Below, in pieces: positions 63,683 through 64,000 of a DNA stretch of 64,000 bases. Source of the stretch: GCA-2746365 sp964651445 (GTDB taxonomy: Bacteria; Pseudomonadota; Gammaproteobacteria; SZUA-229); the NCBI GenBank assembly GCA_964651445.1, contig CAZYYW010000001.1, positions 16,574 through 80,573 on the forward strand, in the 5' to 3' direction. Every line of letters begins with the position of its first letter. Positions within the stretch are counted from its first letter, which is position 1. The translations under genes were made by a program, and so were the position numbers. The notes beneath the pieces are model-generated. The model was not told where the DNA came from. It did not search any database and was given only the letters and a program-made list of their open reading frames with translations.

Positions 63683-64000
63683 TGACAACACCTTTGTTCA
63701 TCTCAATTTCTGTAATCAATAAAGCAAGGAGCATGCCTACTTTTAAATCTTATTAACTATCAGTCAGATAGCCAGATTATGCCTTTGCATGCCAAGAATA
63801 CGTCACGCCTTTTTGAAGCCATGTCAGGATAATGTCACTGCCTTTTTCACCGTCAGTATTACAAAAATACAATATGACACAGTCTTAACAATGCGGTCAC
63901 TGCTGCCGTATTTGCATCTTGTGTTTAGCATTCATCAAATCTTACTAAGGAGCCTCTGAATAAGTCGTGAATCGGCATCTTTCAGGTTAGCTTATCCTGC
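63683..64000. other. Upstream region of flrBC
   Basis: Apart from the sigma-54 promoter at 63724-63738, the last 318 bases hold no ORF, RNA gene or repeat that I can support. In relatives fleQ/flrA would be expected just upstream of flrB; here fleQ is at 35811 instead. Confidence 0.6.
63724..63738 (-). promoter_or_regulatory. Sigma-54 promoter of flrBC
   Basis: The minus strand reads AGGCAT-GCTCC-TTGC. GG and GC are correctly ten bases apart, with two mismatches in the -24 box. The predicted start lies about 30 bases before the flrB ATG. FleQ is the expected activator. Confidence 0.65.

Overview
The window looks like AT-rich DNA of a motile, probably marine-type gammaproteobacterium. The evidence is the polar-flagellum gene order (flrBC-fliEFGHIJK-fliLMNOPQR-flhBA-flhFG-fliA), the FleQ/FlrBC regulators, and sodium-type (PomAB-like) stators. 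Two runs of exactly 100 N (47804-47903 and 53766-53865) mark it as scaffolded draft sequence. No rRNA, tRNA, CRISPR array or insertion sequence was seen.

Layout. 1-3.9 kb: a flagellar operon on the minus strand (diguanylate cyclase, SPOR protein, flgA, flgM, flgN) behind a consensus sigma-54 promoter. 4-10.5 kb: a membrane histidine kinase, and divergently a 1278-residue kinase/receiver/HPt/receiver/GGDEF/EAL protein with an HDOD protein. 10.5-16.6 kb: a plasmid- or chromid-type replication and partition block. It holds a degenerate ParB-like gene with a parS-like palindrome at its start, parB, parA, a replication initiator, an iteron origin with DnaA and IHF sites, and a protein collinear with the replication-fork barrier protein Tus. 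16.6-23.3 kb: accessory genes (a secreted hypothetical, a zinc-uptake cluster lacking its ATPase, a tyrosine recombinase, and a Fic protein with its own operators). 23.5-35.6 kb: signalling genes, namely a STAS / REC-PP2C / REC-HATPase / GGDEF partner-switching operon, a REC-GGDEF-EAL protein and two large hybrid kinases. 35.8-42.7 kb: a FleQ-type master regulator without its N-terminal domain, pomAB, an orphan OmpR-type regulator, a lipoprotein and two tandem HDOD genes. 42.8-63.7 kb: the main flagellar export, basal-body and regulation cluster, all on the minus strand.

How it fits together. Several sigma-54 (-24/-12) and sigma-28 (FliA-type) promoters can be read directly. The sigma-54 sites precede the DGC-SPOR-flgA operon, fliL, fliK and flrBC. 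The sigma-28-like sites precede flgM, pomAB, both HDOD genes, the lipoprotein, the partner-switching operon, the REC-GGDEF-EAL gene, two kinases and fliE. The inferred picture is a flagellar hierarchy (FleQ to FlrBC to FliA/FlgM) in which c-di-GMP turnover and partner switching are themselves late flagellar genes. FleQ keeps its c-di-GMP-contact motifs, which would close a feedback loop.

The most unusual feature is the complete iteron replicon with a Tus-like gene, sitting inside motility and signalling genes. Either the flagellar genes are on a secondary replicon (chromid) or a plasmid replicon has integrated here; the window alone cannot decide. Small additions include a 35-codon membrane ORF coupled between flhA and flhF, a 24-codon leader ORF overlapping the fleQ start, and a tandem pair of fliJ-like genes.
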